A stretch of DNA of 64,000 nucleotides from positions 62,001-126,000 of the forward strand of contig NZ_WRXL01000007.1 of assembly GCF_010119195.1 (NCBI RefSeq), given 5' to 3'. The notes under the pieces were generated by a model that saw nothing but the letters and a program-made list of their open reading frames with translations, ran no database searches and was not told the DNA's origin. Positions 16,521 to 24,059 of this stretch are shown one piece after another (the first letter of the stretch is position 1; every line of letters starts with the position of its first letter). The position numbers were made by a program, and so were the translations under genes. This stretch comes from Haloarcula salina. GTDB taxonomy: Archaea; Halobacteriota; Halobacteria; Halobacteriales; Haloarculaceae.

Positions 16521-18416
16521 CTACCACCGTCGCAGGCGCATTCCGTTGAGGATGACCAGCAGGACGCTGCCCTCGTGGACGAGCATTCCGCCGGCGAGGT
16601 GGACGTTACTTGTCAATACTCCCGCCAAGAGGACGGTCACCGTGAGGACCGCGATGCCGACGTTCTGGAGGACGTTCCGGCGCGTCGCCTTGCTCAGTCC
16701 GACCGCGTCCGGGATTCGTTCGAGGTCGTCGGCCATCAGCGCCATGTCCGCCGTCTCGATGGCGGTGTCGGTGCCCGCAGCGCCCATGGCGATCCCCACG
16801 TCGGCGGTCGCCAGCGAGGGCGCGTCGTTGATGCCGTCACCGACCATCGCCACGACGGAGCCCTCCTCGCGGAACGCCTCGATGGCGGCCTGCTTGTCCT
16901 CCGGCAGCAGTTCGGCTCGGTAGTCGTCGATGCCGACCCGCTCGGCGACGGCGCGGGCGGTCCGCTCGTTGTCGCCGGTAAGCATCACCGTCCGCACGCC
17001 CGCGTCCCTTAACGCCCGCACGACTCGGGGGGCGGTCTCGCGGAGTTCGTCGCGGAGCGCGATCACGCCGACGACGGTCCCGTCGCGGACGACGTGGACC
17101 GCCGTCTCGCCGGCTTCTTCGTGCTCACGGACGGACGCGGCGACCGGCTCGGGAACGGCGACGGCGCGCTCGTCGAGCAGCGCTCGGTTGCCGACGGCGA
17201 TCTCCCGGCCGTCGTAGCGGGCGACGACGCCCTTCCCGGCGAGAACTTCGAAGTCGTCCGGGTCCGGGACGCGGGCCGACCCGACGACGGGCGCTCCGTG
17301 GGCAGCGACGCTCTCCGGGACGTCGGCCTCTCGTGCCGCGTCGAGGATAGCGTCCGCGAGGTGGTGCTCGCTCTTCTTCTCGGCGATGCCGGCCAGGCGG
17401 AGCGTCTTCTCGGCGTCGCATTCGAATCCCTGGACGCTGGCAACGGTGGTCTCGCCCTTCGTGAGGGTCCCGGTCTTGTCGAACGCGACGAGGTCGATCC
17501 GCCCGGCGCGTTCGAGATGCTCGCCGCCCTTCATCAGGACGCCGTTGCGGGCGGCGTTCCCGATAGCCGAGACGACGCTGACCGGCGGGCCGATGACGAG
17601 CGCACCCGGACAGCCGATGACGAGCAGCGTGAGCGCCATGAGCACGTCACGGGTGACGACGAACGCACCGACGGCGAGCAGGACGATGGCGGGCGTGTAG
17701 TAGCGGGCGAAGCGGTCGATGAACTGCTCGGTCGGGGACTGGGCTTCCTGTGCCGCCTCGACACGGCGGATAATGCGCTGGAGCGTCGTGTCCGACCCTG
17801 TACCCGTCGCCACGACGTCGAGTGCCCCTTCTCGGTTCACCGTCCCCGCGAACACGTCGTCGCCGGCGGTCTTGTGGACGGGTACACTCTCGCCGGTGAC
17901 CGGTGCCTGGTTGACGGCGCTCTCGCCGGCGACGACTTCGCCGTCGACCGGAATCTTCGCCCCCGGCTTGACGATCACTGTCTCGCCCTCCTCGACCTCT
18001 CGAGCAGGAACTTCGACATCGTTGCCGTCGCGGCGGACGAGCGCCGTGGCGGGCGTCAGTTCGAGCAGTTCCTGCAGAGCGGTGCGCGTCTTGCGCATCG
18101 TCCGCCCCTCCAGGTAGCTCCCGAGACTGAACAGGAAGACGACCGCCGCGGCCTCCCAGTACTCGCCGATGGCGACGGCACCGACGGCAGCCAGAGTCAC
18201 GAGCGTCTTGATGCCGATCGTCCAGCTCCGGAGCTCGTAGTAGGCGTGCTTCGCGACGTCGTAGCCGCCGATGACGGCCGCGAAGACGAGGACGAGCGCG
18301 CTCGCGGTGTCGTATCCGGTGGCGTAGCCGAGGCTCCAACCCCCGGCGTACAGGAGGCCACTCGTCGCGGTGACGACGGCCGTGCGGTGCTTGCGGTAGT
18401 ACTCTCGGACGGTCAT
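16521..18416 (-). CDS. P1B-type metal ATPase with unusual CPG membrane motif
   Basis: A heavy-metal P-type ATPase of about 631 aa. It shows TGES, phosphorylated Asp313 in DKTGTLTKG, SEHH, TGDNE and GDGINDAP. The ion-site motif in the key membrane helix reads CPG (269-271, context VIGCPGALVIG) instead of CPC, SPC, CPH or TPC, and the last helix has HEGSV. There is no N-terminal HMA domain; a separate HMA protein is encoded directly upstream. The ATG at 18416 is chosen, but a GTG at 18434 abuts the upstream TAA and could serve by translational coupling. The ion is not predictable from the known subclass rules. It sits upstream of the FmdE-like gene and divergent from a Cys/His winged-helix regulator. 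Confidence 0.88.
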   Translation of the reverse strand: MTVREYYRKHRTAVVTATSGLLYAGGWSLGYATGYDTASALVLVFAAVIGGYDVAKHAYYELRSWTIGIKTLVTLAAVGAVAIGEYWEAAAVVFLFSLGSYLEGRTMRKTRTALQELLELTPATALVRRDGNDVEVPAREVEEGETVIVKPGAKIPVDGEVVAGESAVNQAPVTGESVPVHKTAGDDVFAGTVNREGALDVVATGTGSDTTLQRIIRRVEAAQEAQSPTEQFIDRFARYYTPAIVLLAVGAFVVTRDVLMALTLLVIGCPGALVIGPPVSVVSAIGNAARNGVLMKGGEHLERAGRIDLVAFDKTGTLTKGETTVASVQGFECDAEKTLRLAGIAEKKSEHHLADAILDAAREADVPESVAAHGAPVVGSARVPDPDDFEVLAGKGVVARYDGREIAVGNRALLDERAVAVPEPVAASVREHEEAGETAVHVVRDGTVVGVIALRDELRETAPRVVRALRDAGVRTVMLTGDNERTARAVAERVGIDDYRAELLPEDKQAAIEAFREEGSVVAMVGDGINDAPSLATADVGIAMGAAGTDTAIETADMALMADDLERIPDAVGLSKATRRNVLQNVGIAVLTVTVLLAGVLTSNVHLAGGMLVHEGSVLLVILNGMRLRRW

Positions 18417-18434
18417 GAACGTGGACTCTCCCAC

Positions 18435-18650
18435 TTACGTCACCTGGGGTGTGTACCCCTGGCTCTCGATGGCGGACTCGAAGTCGGCCGGGTCGGCCAC
18501 GGCCGGGTCGTACTCGATTTCGACGCGGCCGGTCGTGTAGTGGACCGCCACGTGCTCGACTCCGTCCGCCCGTCTCAGCACACGCTCGACGGTGCTCGCA
18601 CAGGTCGGACAGTCGAAGTCCCTGACGCGGAACTGGGTGCGTTCGGTCAT
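18435..18650 (-). CDS. Small HMA-domain metallochaperone
   Basis: A 71-aa single heavy-metal-associated domain with the metal site DCPTC (Cys14, Cys17). An Asp before the first Cys is seen in Zn/Cd/Pb-type HMA domains such as ZntA, while Cu domains usually have Met-x-Cys. Its stop codon touches the alternative GTG start of the CPG ATPase gene, so the pair looks translationally coupled, like a detached N-terminal domain of that pump. A Shine-Dalgarno-like GAGGAG lies 8 nt before the ATG at 18650. The start there, rather than 7 codons upstream, fits that site. Confidence 0.9.
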   Translation of the reverse strand: MTERTQFRVRDFDCPTCASTVERVLRRADGVEHVAVHYTTGRVEIEYDPAVADPADFESAIESQGYTPQVT

Positions 18651-18686
18651 CGTGGATCTCCTCACGCTCACCTACGCCCCGTGTCC

Positions 18687-18762
18687 GAATAAGTATTAAT
18701 AAAATGATATATTTGGGTCGTGGCCGGAGCCGTTGTACCGGTCCAACGACCCGTTTGAACGG
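18687..18762. promoter_or_regulatory. Divergent promoter with two palindromic putative operators
   Basis: The 159-bp region between the HMA gene and the regulator holds an AT-rich core (TTATTAATACTTATT on the minus strand, about 18687-18703). It also holds two dyads: CGTTGTACCGGTCCAACG at 18731-18748 (one mismatched pair) and CCGTTTGAACGG at 18751-18762 (arms CCGTT/AACGG). Their position between divergent regulator and effector genes is the usual site for autoregulated metal sensors. Confidence 0.6.
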
Positions 18763-18809
18763 TCACGCCAACCGTCCGTACTTTACGGTGCGCTCCAAAA
18801 TGTAGTCCG

Positions 18810-19349
18810 ATGAGTGCCTTCGAATCCGACGTTGAACTGGCTGACATCGTCGTCCGGGACACCGACGTGTCGAGCGCGGTCGACGAACCCGTTCGAGCGA
18901 TGATTCTCGACATGCTCGCGGAAGAGGCGATGACGGTCGAGGCGGTACACGAGGAACTCGGCGGCCGCGGTTTCGAGCGGACGGTGAACACGATCCGCCA
19001 CCACATTAACGAGCTTCGTAATGCCGGCCTCGTCGAAGTCGAGCGGATGGAGGAGCGCCGCGGTGGGACGCTGAAGTTCTATCGGGCGAACACCATCGTC
19101 CTCTCCTACTCGGTTCCGGACGGGTCCCGGGAGAAAGTCGCCGAGATGGCCGATTGGATGAGTCCTCGACTGGAGCCTCTTATCGGGGAACTGCGGGAGA
19201 GATACGAGGCAGACCTCACACGGATCGCCGACCAGATGGCGCCGTGCGAACACTGCACCACTCAGAAGTTCGAGACGTATCTCCTCCTCACCGTCCTCCG
19301 TCGTGGATTCGTCGATGCGTACGGAGGTCCGGAGCGCGGCGATCAGTGA
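18810..19349 (+). CDS. Winged-helix transcriptional regulator with CEHC motif (ArsR-like)
   Basis: A 179-aa protein with an ArsR-type winged helix at about residues 22-95 (VRAMILDMLAEEAMTVEAV, recognition helix around ERTVNTIRHHINELRNAGLV). The C-terminal helical part carries Cys146-Glu-His-Cys149, a likely metal-binding site. It is transcribed away from the HMA/CPG-ATPase genes across two palindromes, so it is most simply the metal-responsive regulator of that operon and of itself. Whether it represses or activates cannot be seen. Confidence 0.85.
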   Translation: MSAFESDVELADIVVRDTDVSSAVDEPVRAMILDMLAEEAMTVEAVHEELGGRGFERTVNTIRHHINELRNAGLVEVERMEERRGGTLKFYRANTIVLSYSVPDGSREKVAEMADWMSPRLEPLIGELRERYEADLTRIADQMAPCEHCTTQKFETYLLLTVLRRGFVDAYGGPERGDQ

Positions 19350-19605
19350 CGCACCGGTGCGGACGGACGCACTTTCGCCCCGTACCAGGGTGTCGCCTCC
19401 CGAATACAGCGCACGCGTCAGTCGGGAAGCGCGGGCGGCCGACGCGGATTTCCGTCGAATTTGGGTCTAAGTTTCAGCTGTTGTATGCGCTAGTTCGGCG
19501 AATCATTATCCGCCGCCTCCGGCAATGATACTGTGTGCGACCGGCCGAACCGCGTTCCGTTCGGATCACGAGACCGCAGTCGGCCACCGGCCAGCGACAC
19601 CAGCA

Positions 19606-20001
19606 ATGACGATACACAGCCACAACACCGGTTTCGGGGGCGCAGCGGACAACAAAACGGGGACTGGGACGGGACGAAGCGAATCGGAGAAGGCGGTCCG
19701 GCGCGTCCTCTGGTGGCTCATCGGCAGTTCGCGGGGCGGCGAGAACCGCCTCCGTATCATCCACGCCATCGAGGACCAGCCCCGAAACACCAATCAGCTC
19801 TCCGAGGACCTCGACCTGAACTACAAGACGGTCGAACACCATCTCGAGCGCCTCGTCGACCACGGCGTCTTGTTGGCGAACGGCGACGAGTACGGGACGA
19901 TGTACTTCCTCTCGGACCGGCTGGAAGCGAACCTCGACGTGTTGGACGAGGTCGTCGCCGCCGCTGAGATCGATGTCGGCAATGAGGACGCCGCTCGCTA
20001 A
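19606..20001 (+). CDS. Winged-helix DNA-binding protein
   Basis: A 131-aa protein with an ArsR-like winged helix (residues about 30-110): RLRIIHAIEDQPRNTNQLS, then the recognition helix NYKTVEHHLERLVDHGVL and a wing around DEYGTMYFL. The ATG at 19606 is chosen; an upstream in-frame ATG at 19525 would add an unconserved leader. Its 3' end overlaps the start of the following membrane-protein gene by 29 bp, so they form a coupled pair. Such wHTH and membrane-protein pairs recur in haloarchaea; the ligand or signal is unknown. Confidence 0.82.
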   Translation: MTIHSHNTGFGGAADNKTGTGTGRSESEKAVRRVLWWLIGSSRGGENRLRIIHAIEDQPRNTNQLSEDLDLNYKTVEHHLERLVDHGVLLANGDEYGTMYFLSDRLEANLDVLDEVVAAAEIDVGNEDAAR

Positions 20002-20401
20002 GACGCTCGGCGTCACGTTCGCCGGACTCGTCTGCGCTCTCCTCGGCGCCGTCTTCTTTCCCTGTCTCGATCCGGCTTTTGCATACGGACCGAAAGGCGG
20101 GCTCCCGCCGGCGCTGGCACTGGTGGTCAAGGCCAAACTGTTCGTCACGACGTTCAACCTCGTCGTGTTGCTCGCGCTCATGCGATCCTACTTGGCGATC
20201 TACCGCGGGCTGGCGAACAAGTACACCCGGAGCCTCATCGCGCTGAGCGTGCTGTTGGGTCTGTACGCCGCCACGAGCAACCCCTTGCTTCCGCTCCTGT
20301 TGGGACTGTCTCCGCGCCCCTCGTTCGGGGTGTTTCTCTTCCTGCCCGATCTGTTCGTCGGCCTCGCCATCGTCGTCCTGTACTACCAGAGCCAGACGTG
20401 A
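19973..20401 (+). CDS. Integral membrane protein paired with the wHTH regulator (142 aa)
   Basis: Four hydrophobic segments (about residues 10-30, 47-70, 83-106 and 118-138) with a Pro/Gly-rich loop after the first. No enzymatic motif is seen. Two start codons are possible, ATG at 19973 or 19982; both overlap the regulator's 3' end, so translation is probably coupled. It may sense a membrane signal for the regulator, which is inference from gene order only. Confidence 0.75.
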   Translation: MSAMRTPLAKTLGVTFAGLVCALLGAVFFPCLDPAFAYGPKGGLPPALALVVKAKLFVTTFNLVVLLALMRSYLAIYRGLANKYTRSLIALSVLLGLYAATSNPLLPLLLGLSPRPSFGVFLFLPDLFVGLAIVVLYYQSQT

Positions 20402-20606
20402 CGGCTGGTGCGGATGCCGCCGCGGTCGACTCGGCTATCGCGACGCTCAGCGAGCGCTACCCGACTGGTGAAATCGACGAGGAGTGTTCCAGCGGCGACG
20501 AGACCGATTTCAGTAGTCAGCGACGCGTCTGCGGGGATTTTCGGTCCAGAACACGGATCACTTCCCCACCCACTCTCGGAACGCTGGCGTTCCACTTCGG
20601 GGAGCA

Positions 20607-22253
20607 TCATGAGACAAGCGACAACTGGTCGTGCTCTCCGCGCCGGTCGAGTTCGTGGGTGAGCCACCGGGCCAGCAGTTCGACCGCGGTCTTCTCGTCG
20701 GTGCCGAACGGCTCGGACTGCGGCTCCCGGCCGACGAAACAGACGGCTCCGAAGCGGTCGCCGTCCGATTCGAGCGCAGCCCCGAGGTAGCACCCGAAGC
20801 CGTACGATTCCCGGGCCGACGCCTCGGTCCGGTCCGGGTCGTCGGCGTTGAACGCCGTCAAGAGGCCGTCCGACTCGACGGTCCGGCGGGCGTAGGCTGC
20901 GACGGCGGAGTCCGTACCCGGTTCGACGAGGGTCGGATCGGTGCTGGTCGCCAGAATCTCGTGGGAGCCGTCCGCCGGGTCGAGCGAGAGGAGACAGCCG
21001 TCTTCGAGACCCAAGTAGTCGACGCCCAGGTCGAGCACGTCGACGACGCGCCGTTCGAACGGACGCTCCGCGTCGGTCGTGAGCGCGTAGAGGTCCTCGC
21101 GGTAGCGCTCGGTGCGCGCCTGCCGGTGCTCGCGGTCGATCCGGTCGGAGATGTCCCTGGTCACGACCGCGAACCCGCGGAGGGCGTCGTCGTCACGGAG
21201 CGCCGTGATGGTCACGTCTGCCCAGTACGCGCTACCGTCCTTCCGAACGCGGAGTCCCTGATCGGTCGCCTGCCCGGCCTCGGCCGCCGCTTCGAGCAGA
21301 TCGTCGGCCAGCCCCGCCTCGATCTGCTCGGCCGTGTGAAAGGTCGAGAGCGGCTCGTCGACGACCTCGGCTTCTCCGTAGCCCGTGATGCGCTCGGCGC
21401 CGGCGTTCCACGATCGGATTCGCCCGTCAGGATCGAGAACGAACATCGCGTACTCCTCGACGGCGTCGACCAGCAGGCGGAACCGCTCGCGCTCGTGTCT
21501 GAGCTGCGTGTCGAGTTCCTCCCGTTCGGTCCGGTTCCGAAGGACGCACACTGCGCCGTCGCCGTCGATGTCCCCGACGGTGTGTTCGCCGACGAACTCC
21601 GTCCCGTCGGCGCGTCGGAGGCGCGTCTCGCCCGTCCACGTTCCGTTCTCGCGTACCGCGGGGAGGATCTCGTCCTCGACGACCTCCCGTCCGGCCTCGC
21701 TGTAGACCATCTGCCACGGACTCCCTTCCAGTTCTTCGCGGTCGTATCCGACGGTCTCCGCGTAGGATTCGTTGACGTACGTGAACCGTCCCTCGGCGTC
21801 GATCGTGCCGATACCGTCCCAGGCCGCGTCCATAGCGTGGTAGTCGCGGACGACCTGGCGCTCGTTCCGGCGCGCCTCGACGGCGTTTCGGATCCGATTG
21901 GCGAGGATGGCGTACTGGACTGTGCCCGTCTTCTTCTGGATGTAGTCCGTGACGCCGGCGGAGATGGCGTCGGCCGCGATCTCCTCGCTCCCTTTGCCCG
22001 TGTAGAGGATGAACGGGAGCTTCGGTGACCTGTCACGGACGGCTCTGAGGAACTCCAGCCCGTCCATCTCCGGCATGTCGTAGTCGCTGACGATGCAGTC
22101 GTAGCTGTCGTCGAGCGCGCGGTCGAGAACCGGGGCGGCCCGTGCCGCCGTCTCCACGTCGAACCGATCGTCGGTCCGCTGCAGGAACGTCGCCGTCACG
22201 TCCGCGAGATCGGGGTCGTCGTCGACGTGTAACACAGAGACTTCGTCGCCCAT
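20607..22253 (-). CDS. Receiver-PAS-PAS-GAF signalling protein without kinase domain
   Basis: A 548-aa sensor. An N-terminal receiver domain (1-120) has acidic residues DDD at 11-13 and phospho-acceptor Asp57 in VSDYDMP. Two PAS domains follow: about 147-265, with the sequence VNESYAETVGYDREELEG, and about 275-385, with WNAGAERITGYGEAEVVDEP and a PAC-like KDGSAYWADVTITAL. A GAF-like domain (about 400-540, YGFGCYLGAALESDGDRFGAVCFVG) is the last. No HisKA or HATPase follows, so it cannot phosphorylate by itself. It may be a hub receiving phosphate and small-molecule or redox cues. The ATG at 22253 begins right at the receiver domain. Confidence 0.88.
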   Translation of the reverse strand: MGDEVSVLHVDDDPDLADVTATFLQRTDDRFDVETAARAAPVLDRALDDSYDCIVSDYDMPEMDGLEFLRAVRDRSPKLPFILYTGKGSEEIAADAISAGVTDYIQKKTGTVQYAILANRIRNAVEARRNERQVVRDYHAMDAAWDGIGTIDAEGRFTYVNESYAETVGYDREELEGSPWQMVYSEAGREVVEDEILPAVRENGTWTGETRLRRADGTEFVGEHTVGDIDGDGAVCVLRNRTEREELDTQLRHERERFRLLVDAVEEYAMFVLDPDGRIRSWNAGAERITGYGEAEVVDEPLSTFHTAEQIEAGLADDLLEAAAEAGQATDQGLRVRKDGSAYWADVTITALRDDDALRGFAVVTRDISDRIDREHRQARTERYREDLYALTTDAERPFERRVVDVLDLGVDYLGLEDGCLLSLDPADGSHEILATSTDPTLVEPGTDSAVAAYARRTVESDGLLTAFNADDPDRTEASARESYGFGCYLGAALESDGDRFGAVCFVGREPQSEPFGTDEKTAVELLARWLTHELDRRGEHDQLSLVS

Positions 22254-22451
22254 CTCTGTCAACGTAACGTAAGGAAACGGAAAAGACATTTGTCAACTGA
22301 GAGGACTTTCCGCGGAGGGGTCGGAAATACCCGACGTAGCGACCCTCTCACAGCGAATCCACCATGACTGTTCAGGAGGGCTAGGAGACCAGTGCGACGC
22401 CCAGCCGTCAGTCGTCGCCGGTCGGCAAATCGGTTCGGCCGTCCGTCGGAG

Positions 22452-23306
22452 TCAGACCCCGACCCCGGGAGCGAGGGTCGCGGCACCTGCTGCCTCTAGC
22501 TGGTCGCTGTACTTGACGACGACGTAGAGCAGCGAGAACAGCGTCGCGTTGTACGCCCCGTGGATGAGCGACGGGACGACGATGTTGTCGGTGTACTCGT
22601 AGGCCGCACCGAGGACGAGCGAGGGGATGAGCAGTCCGCCGAGGGCGACGAGGTTCCCCGAGGCGGACCCGCCGGTCAGCGCGAAGTAGTGAATCCCGGC
22701 GAAGAAGACGCTCGCGGTGACGACGCTCGGAACCGGACCGAACACCTCGCGAATGCGCCCCTGCACGACGCCGCGGAACAGCAGTTCCTCGCCCGGCCCG
22801 ATGAGCAGGAACGACGCCGGAATCAGCAACAGGAGCACCTCGGGGTTCTCCATCCCGATCTCCGCCGCCTGATTCCGGCCGGGCTCCACGCCGAGCGCCG
22901 CGACGATGATAGAGATGACGATGGACGCGACGATCAGCCCGCCGATGGCCGTTCCGTAGCCGAGGACGACGACCCCGAGGTCGCGGAGATCCGGGACGTC
23001 GACACCGATGCTGAACTGCTGTCGGCCCGGTAGCGAGAGCTTTTCGTGGACGAACTCACCGATTGTCGGCCTGAGTTTGACGTACGCGAACGCGATCAGT
23101 GGAAAGGCGATCCCCTGCACGGTTATCAGTCCGAGCACGAGCGTCCGAACCGGAGTGATCGAGAAATCGAAACCGAGCACGAGCAGCAAGCCGACCAGGC
23201 CCGTCAGCGCGACCCCGAAGACGAGGCCGCCGACTCCGAGGAGGAGCGCCGAGACGAGCGCGAGGCCGGACTGGAGGACGTTGCGTTCGCGGGATGCCGT
23301 CGCCAT
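22452..23306 (-). CDS. CPBP family intramembrane glutamic protease
   Basis: A 284-aa polytopic membrane protein with about seven hydrophobic helices. The CPBP (CAAX protease and bacteriocin-processing, Rce1-like) motifs are present: EELLFRG in GPGEELLFRGVVQ (catalytic Glu pair and Arg), FFAGIHY (His) and SLIHGAYN (His and Asn). Such proteases process prenylated or other membrane substrates. The target here is unknown. It has no operon partner. Confidence 0.9.
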   Translation of the reverse strand: MATASRERNVLQSGLALVSALLLGVGGLVFGVALTGLVGLLLVLGFDFSITPVRTLVLGLITVQGIAFPLIAFAYVKLRPTIGEFVHEKLSLPGRQQFSIGVDVPDLRDLGVVVLGYGTAIGGLIVASIVISIIVAALGVEPGRNQAAEIGMENPEVLLLLIPASFLLIGPGEELLFRGVVQGRIREVFGPVPSVVTASVFFAGIHYFALTGGSASGNLVALGGLLIPSLVLGAAYEYTDNIVVPSLIHGAYNATLFSLLYVVVKYSDQLEAAGAATLAPGVGV

Positions 23307-23376
23307 ACGCTTCGTTGGTCGTGACGATGGGTAAACAGTTCGCTTGCCGCGGCGGTCGCCGCCGCTCGCGGGCCCC

Positions 23377-23922
23377 TCACTCGATCCGCTCGCCGGCGGT
23401 GACCGCCGTCTCCAGCCAGTTCGACTCCGGCGGGTAGGGGCAGGAGAAGGTGTCGCTGTAGGCGCAAAACGGCGAGTACGCGAGGTTGAAATCGAGCGTG
23501 ATCTCGTCGCCGTCTTCGAGGTCGCGGTCCGGCTCTAGCTCCATGTAGCGGCCGCCCTCGTAGGTCTGCTGGCCCGTCGTCTTGTCCCGGAAGGGGACGA
23601 ACAGCGTCCGCGACTCGTCGGCGGCCTGTCGGAAGCCGTGCAGTTCGCGGGCCTCGCCGTCGAGGTCGAACGACAGCGTCGCGACGTGCAGGTAGCGGAC
23701 CGTCCGGCCGTCGCTGGTCTCCATGTCGACGGAGTCGGGCGTCTCGTGGACGGCGACGGTCGCCTCGACGCGGTAGTCCGGGTCCGGGTCGAAGTACGCC
23801 AGGCCGTCGAAGTCCTCGCGTTCCTCCGGTGGGACGGGCGACTGCGGGTGTTCGGCGAAGAAGCGGTCCTTCTCGTCGCGGTTGGCTTCGAGGCGGTCGG
23901 TCCAGGCGTCGTCGGTGGTCAT
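23377..23922 (-). CDS. DUF1684 family protein
   Basis: A 181-aa soluble protein with the hallmark C-terminal motif NLAYSPFCAYSD, then CPYPPESNWL, and a preceding TTGQQTYEGGRY segment, which mark the DUF1684 family. The family has no established activity. The N-terminus is acidic and helical (RDEKDRFFAEHPQSP). It is divergent from the J-domain gene with 134 bp between the starts. Confidence 0.9.
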   Translation of the reverse strand: MTTDDAWTDRLEANRDEKDRFFAEHPQSPVPPEEREDFDGLAYFDPDPDYRVEATVAVHETPDSVDMETSDGRTVRYLHVATLSFDLDGEARELHGFRQAADESRTLFVPFRDKTTGQQTYEGGRYMELEPDRDLEDGDEITLDFNLAYSPFCAYSDTFSCPYPPESNWLETAVTAGERIE

Positions 23923-24010
23923 AGCGGAACAGAGGCGGTCGAGCAGTTTCAGTCCGGCGACTCGTGGTCCGCTGCGACCGGGGCCGTATCGCGCGCCGAA
24001 ACCGTGCCGG

Positions 24011-24059
24011 GTTTATTATACCCCGAGGATGAACGAAATCATACACAGGGGTGTGTATG
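24011..24059 (+). promoter_or_regulatory. Promoter and perfect 7-bp-arm palindrome over the J-domain gene start
   Basis: A TATA-like element, GTTTATTATA (24011-24020), is followed by the dyad CATACAC-AGGGGT-GTGTATG (24040-24059). The right arm contains the ATG start codon at 24057 and the left arm lies near the predicted transcription start. It could be an operator or an RNA hairpin that covers the start codon. Confidence 0.5.

Noticed and set aside
18417-18434. GTG at 18434 as the firm start of the CPG ATPase
   Set aside because: It is possible because it abuts the HMA stop codon, but an ATG six codons later has a GGGAG-like SD at a normal distance. I kept the ATG and recorded the GTG as the alternative.
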